A stretch of DNA of 49,926 nucleotides from DASYQD01 sp036005845. Lineage in GTDB: Bacteria; Acidobacteriota; Thermoanaerobaculia; Multivoradales; JAIOJS01. Location of the stretch: the NCBI GenBank assembly GCA_036005845.1, contig DASYQD010000171.1:1-49926 (forward strand), given 5' to 3'. A program made the position numbers and the translations under genes. Below, piece by piece: positions 45,989 through 49,926 of this stretch (the first letter of the stretch is position 1; every line of letters begins with the position of its first letter). Under the pieces are notes generated by a model, which had not been told where the DNA came from, did no database searches, and saw only the letters and a list, made by a program, of their open reading frames with translations.

Positions 45989-48900
45989 TCATTCTGGGGA
46001 ATGTGCCGGGGCGATCCTCAGGCGGTTCAGTCGCTCTGCGAATCGCTCACGGATTGGAGCGGTTGGTCGCTTGTCGAAGAGACTCAACGCGGGCACGTGC
46101 GCGCCGTTGTCCGCGAGGCGCGCAAGATATCGCAGGGTACGTTCCAACAGCAGGTCGATCGTACCCTGTAGGTACTGGTCGGCGGCGTACAAAGCGTTGA
46201 TCCAGAGCCCGTCCGCCTTCGGGAGGAACTCGACCGCCAAGGCGAACTTGGAGGCTGTGGGCAAGGGGACGTCGAGCGGTGCGACCTGCTCGTCTCCGCT
46301 CTCGGCATCGAACATCGTCGCCATTATCGAGAAGAGCGGGTTATCGCCCTGGGCGCCGTGGCGTCCCGACAACCGAACGACATCGAGATACGGAATGCCA
46401 CTGTGCGCGAGCGCGGTTGAAAAGCAGCTTCGTACGTGGGCCAGCGCAGTGCCGAGTGTCGCGTTCGGCGCGTCGTGGCCCGGCGTCAGGCGCAGCACGA
46501 CAGGGTCGACGAACATGCCGACGACCGATTCGAACTCCTCGCGCAGCCGGTTGGCCAGATTGGTACCGATGACGATCTCCTGCTCCCCGCACCACTTGCT
46601 CACAGCGATCGACAATCCGGTCAACGCGGCGGCATAGAGCGTTGCCCCTTCGTCACGCAGGATCGAACGGAGCGCGTCCAGCTGCCCCCGAGGAAGCACC
46701 GCGCTCGCCCGACCCACTGGACGTCCGCCGCTCGTGGCCGTGACCTCGTCGGCTGGGGGACGCGTCGGCCGCGCGTCACGCAGCGTCTCACGCCAGTACT
46801 GTGCGAGACGTTCGTGCTCGGGGCCCTCGCGCATCTCGTGTTCCCATCGAACGAACGCGACATAGCGGGCTGGCGCCGTGACAATCGCCGAGTGGTCTGT
46901 TGAGAGGCGGCGAGAAAGCTCCTCGCGCAAGAGTTTGATCGACCACGCGTCGATGGAGAGGTGGTGACACACAAAGACGAGCCTGACAAGGCCGGCGCCG
47001 GACGCAAGCAGGACTCGGCAGGATCCGGACGCGAGGTCAAACGGCACTTCCACGAACGCGCGTACGATGCGATCGAAACACCGATCGGGATCCGCGGGAT
47101 CGAGGTCGACTTCGGTGAAAGGTACGTCACGCGGCCGGATCGCGACGCGGAATGGCCGGCTCTCCTCGTCTTGCTGATAGGTCGAGCGGAGCATCTCGTG
47201 CTGTTCGAGCATCGCCAGGACAGCTTCTCGCACCGCACCGATCGTCGAACGGACCTGCCAGCCGAAGGGCACATTGTAGTCCGATGCGCGGGGATGCAGC
47301 TGCGTGAGATACCAGAGACGCAACTGCGGCGTCGAAAGCGCCCCGTCGTCCACCGACGGCGTCGGCCGGGGCACGTGCGCAGCGTTTTCAGCGGTTGCCA
47401 GGTTGATCAGCTGTTCCACTGATGTGGCCGCCAGCAGCGCTCCGATCCCCACCTTCCTGCCGAGCATGACGTGCAGTCGTGCGGCGATCTGCATCAGCCG
47501 CAGCGAATCGATGCCCAGGCTCGCAAACTTCCGCTGTGGATCGATCTCGACGTGTCCTGTGATGTCTGTAATCACCTTCAGCACACGACCGGCGACCGAC
47601 AGGCCGGGCGCCACCGGGATATCGAGACCGTCGCGGGCGACGGTCGCCAGATCGCCGCGCACGGTTGCCAACCGCTGCTCCAGCGGTTGGACGACAGGAG
47701 CAACGATGGTGCTGTCGGTGCGTAGCGCTCTCAGCAGCAGGGCAGCGCCGTCGGCGAACCCGAGCGCATTTGGCGCCGCCGCACCGTCCGGCGCCCAGCC
47801 ATCCCAGACGAGCGAATACCATCGGCGACCGGTCTTCGTGGTCATCACCTCCGCGAGTGCGTCCAGATACGCATTCGCGGCCACGTAGGCGGCGAACCGT
47901 CTGGCGCCGATCACGGTCGAGATCGACGAAAAGAAGGCAACGAAGTCGTATTCGCGGTGGGAGAGCTCCTCGGCGAGAAGCGCCGCGGTGCAGACCTTTG
48001 CCTGCGCGATTGCCGCCGCCGAGGCCAACGATAGGTCGTCGAGCGGCTCGAACGACGCAATTTCGGTATTGGCGGCGAGATGGAACAGGCCGTCGATCCT
48101 CCCTGCTCGAGTTCCGACCTCGTCGAGCAGATCGCGCAGCTGCGCGCGGTCGTCACTGCGCACCGCCCGTCGTACGACATCGCATCCACGCGCTATCGCT
48201 GCGGCAATTAGGCGGTCGGTTTCTGCAGACATAGGGCACTCGGGGCGACGTCCCGTGAGCACGACCGTCGCGCCGACTTCTTGCGAGATCGCCTCCGCGA
48301 CGACAGCTCCCAGACGACCAGTCCCGCCGAGCACGACGTAGGTGCCTCCTGGACGCAACCGGCTTGTGACACCACCGGCTACCGACTCGTACGTGCGCCG
48401 ATAGCGAACGTGGTTGCGGTAGGCGACATCGTCAATCTCGTCCGAGGCGAGCTCGGCGACGATCGCGTCGACGCTGTTCTCGGGCTCTGCGTGTGGTGAG
48501 AGGTCGATGATCCTGGCGAGCAGGCCCGGCCAATCATGCGGCGCGCATCGGGCGATACCGATGATCCCAGAGCGCTCTGGCGCGGGGCGGTCGTCGGACA
48601 CGACAGGCCACAGTCCCCGCACAGCCAACAGCAGTCTTGCCGGCCGCAGCCGTCGCAGCGGCCCGAGTGGTGTAAGCAGGTTGGAATCGAGCCAGGCGCT
48701 GAGAGTTCTCGAATTCGTCGGCGCAGCAGCCGCGAGCGGGCCCGCTTGGCTCACGTCGACGAGCACGGTGTCCGGTGCAGTCTCGGTTGCGCCGGCTTCA
48801 TCCGCGGGCACGACGCGTACGCCATATTGAGTCAGCCGGTCGATCAGCGAGGTCGCAATGGCGCCGCCGCCGTTCACGGCAACGTGGCGAGGCAATGTGT

Positions 48901-49926
48901 GCTCGATACGTGAGCCGACGATCGGTCGTGGGCGCCAGATCGGGCGTTCCAGTAGCCCTCGTTGGTCGCTAGCATCGAACCGTTCGGTGCCATGCCTCGC
49001 GCGATGGTTCCAGAATCGTCGGCGTTGAAACGGGTAAGGCGGCAAGGGCGTGAACCGGGCCTCGGTGGAGCCGTTGACGAGGTCCCAGGCAATCTCGCTC
49101 CCCGAGCACCACAGGTCGCCGAGCGCTGCGAGAAACGCTGTCTCCGGATCGGCATCCGGTTCGCCGCCCAGGGTTGTGCACGTGACCACCGTGCCCGAAG
49201 TTCTCACCAGCTTCGTGAGCGCCGCTCCCGGCGAGGCTTCCACGAATCGATCGCAGCCCGACGCCACCAGCGCGGCGAACGCCTGTCTGAACCGAAATGG
49301 CTCGCATAGATGGCGGACCCAGTGCTCCGGGTCGGCGAGCTGCTCCGAAGTGGCCCAATCCCCCGCGAGAGTAGAGACGATGGGACGCCCGGAATCAGCA
49401 AGGTGGACATCGTCGAAGGCGCGGCGAAATTCAGCGGCGATCCTGCGCATGAGCCTGCCATGCGGTGCGACGCGGCCAGGAAGCACGCGGGCGAACACTC
49501 CTCGCTGTTCGAGGATCTCGTGTTGGAGGTGGACGGCGCGGGTCGGTCCGCTCAGAAGGATGCGGTCGTCCCATGTCTCGCCGGCAAGATCGATGTCGTC
49601 GAGGAGTAGCGGGGTGACGTCTCGTGCGCTTGCCTGGGCCGCCAGCATGCGCCCCTCGGGCGCGCTACGCATCAGCGTGTCGCGGACCGACGTGACCGCC
49701 ATGAGGGCCCGGCGGTCAAAAGTGCCCGCTATGTATGCCGCGGCGTACTCGCCAAGGCTGTTGCCGCAAAAGGCAGTGGTGATCACGCCAAAGTGTTCCA
49801 CCAGTCTCGCCAGCGCGATCTGCACGGCGACGAGCGCGGGCTGGTAGGCGAATTCGCGATAGGCGGCGTCGCCGCCACGGACGCCATCCATTAGGCGCTC
49901 CGGCGAGACCCCGAGTGCCTCGGCGA
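45989..49926 (-). CDS. Hybrid PKS/NRPS protein, partial: AT-KR-ACP-C
   Basis: The last ~1311 residues of a modular type I PKS; the N-terminus (presumably KS) is beyond the right edge. Positions count from the Met at 49891. AT to about 300: nucleophile Ser45 in FCGNSLGEYAA (the usual GHSxG has Asn44), ending with PPYPFQRRRFW. Reductive-loop region with KR (about 340-740): GGTGRLG (522-528), Lys632, Ser655/656, Tyr669 and Asn673 all present, so probably active. ACP (about 770-835): LGIDSLRL, Ser796. C (about 850-1290): CHHLSIDA (HHxxxD kept, final Gly is Ala). It would extend and reduce a polyketide unit, then pass it to the A1-T1 module of the next protein. Confidence 0.93.
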   Translation of the reverse strand, partial: AEALGVSPERLMDGVRGGDAAYREFAYQPALVAVQIALARLVEHFGVITTAFCGNSLGEYAAAYIAGTFDRRALMAVTSVRDTLMRSAPEGRMLAAQASARDVTPLLLDDIDLAGETWDDRILLSGPTRAVHLQHEILEQRGVFARVLPGRVAPHGRLMRRIAAEFRRAFDDVHLADSGRPIVSTLAGDWATSEQLADPEHWVRHLCEPFRFRQAFAALVASGCDRFVEASPGAALTKLVRTSGTVVTCTTLGGEPDADPETAFLAALGDLWCSGSEIAWDLVNGSTEARFTPLPPYPFQRRRFWNHRARHGTERFDASDQRGLLERPIWRPRPIVGSRIEHTLPRHVAVNGGGAIATSLIDRLTQYGVRVVPADEAGATETAPDTVLVDVSQAGPLAAAAPTNSRTLSAWLDSNLLTPLGPLRRLRPARLLLAVRGLWPVVSDDRPAPERSGIIGIARCAPHDWPGLLARIIDLSPHAEPENSVDAIVAELASDEIDDVAYRNHVRYRRTYESVAGGVTSRLRPGGTYVVLGGTGRLGAVVAEAISQEVGATVVLTGRRPECPMSAETDRLIAAAIARGCDVVRRAVRSDDRAQLRDLLDEVGTRAGRIDGLFHLAANTEIASFEPLDDLSLASAAAIAQAKVCTAALLAEELSHREYDFVAFFSSISTVIGARRFAAYVAANAYLDALAEVMTTKTGRRWYSLVWDGWAPDGAAAPNALGFADGAALLLRALRTDSTIVAPVVQPLEQRLATVRGDLATVARDGLDIPVAPGLSVAGRVLKVITDITGHVEIDPQRKFASLGIDSLRLMQIAARLHVMLGRKVGIGALLAATSVEQLINLATAENAAHVPRPTPSVDDGALSTPQLRLWYLTQLHPRASDYNVPFGWQVRSTIGAVREAVLAMLEQHEMLRSTYQQDEESRPFRVAIRPRDVPFTEVDLDPADPDRCFDRIVRAFVEVPFDLASGSCRVLLASGAGLVRLVFVCHHLSIDAWSIKLLREELSRRLSTDHSAIVTAPARYVAFVRWEHEMREGPEHERLAQYWRETLRDARPTRPPADEVTATSGGRPVGRASAVLPRGQLDALRSILRDEGATLYAAALTGLSIAVSKWCGEQEIVIGTNLANRLREEFESVVGMFVDPVVLRLTPGHDAPNATLGTALAHVRSCFSTALAHSGIPYLDVVRLSGRHGAQGDNPLFSIMATMFDAESGDEQVAPLDVPLPTASKFALAVEFLPKADGLWINALYAADQYLQGTIDLLLERTLRYLARLADNGAHVPALSLFDKRPTAPIRERFAERLNRLRIAPAHSPE

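Overview
The window is GC-rich DNA from a Gram-negative bacterium (N-terminal signal peptides, a lipoprotein, an outer-membrane usher-like barrel). The gene mix is large secreted M14, M20 and S10 peptidases, TPR and WD40 secreted proteins, a phosphoketolase operon and a PKS/NRPS cluster. This fits Acidobacteriota or a Myxococcota/Binatota-like lineage, but no marker gene settles it.

Positions 1-34 kb look like ordinary very-high-GC chromosome. From the left they hold: an S10 carboxypeptidase cut by the window edge, an unknown coiled-coil protein, a secreted Cys-containing protein, a Lys-rich DUF6496 protein, a sorbosone-dehydrogenase-like lipoprotein, a TPR protein, a DinB protein, a MocR/PdxR-type regulator divergent from an EamA exporter, an AhpD-like protein, a DUF3368/UPF0175 toxin-antitoxin pair, a large M14 peptidase divergent from an M20-family protein with changed metal ligands, a WD40/BACON-like protein and an F420-reductase-like Rossmann protein. 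Next comes a two-gene unit, UbiA prenyltransferase plus a polytopic membrane protein fused to an alpha-alpha domain with a DxDD motif. It is followed by a PHB-depolymerase-like esterase and a four-gene fibre-like operon: subunit, accessory subunit, chaperone-like protein and usher-like barrel. Then come ackA-xfp (phosphoketolase shunt) and a YtrA-type GntR regulator with a DUF1648/DUF5808 membrane protein.

At about 34.06 kb the composition changes. A CPBP protease of lower GC is followed by about 3 kb with no intact gene. That stretch contains a broken plasmid RepA replication gene flanked by short repeats, and a second frameshifted gene relic. It looks like the scar of an integrated plasmid or island edge.

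From 38 kb to the right edge lies an alanyl-tRNA synthetase gene with an enlarged C-terminal region. It converges on a hybrid PKS/NRPS operon, ...AT-KR-ACP-C / A-T-C-A-T, of which the first protein runs out of the window. One condensation module is split between the two proteins, no thioesterase is present, and the second adenylation domain has a valine-like signature. The AlaRS may be a self-resistance copy, which would point to a product that inhibits alanyl-tRNA synthetase.
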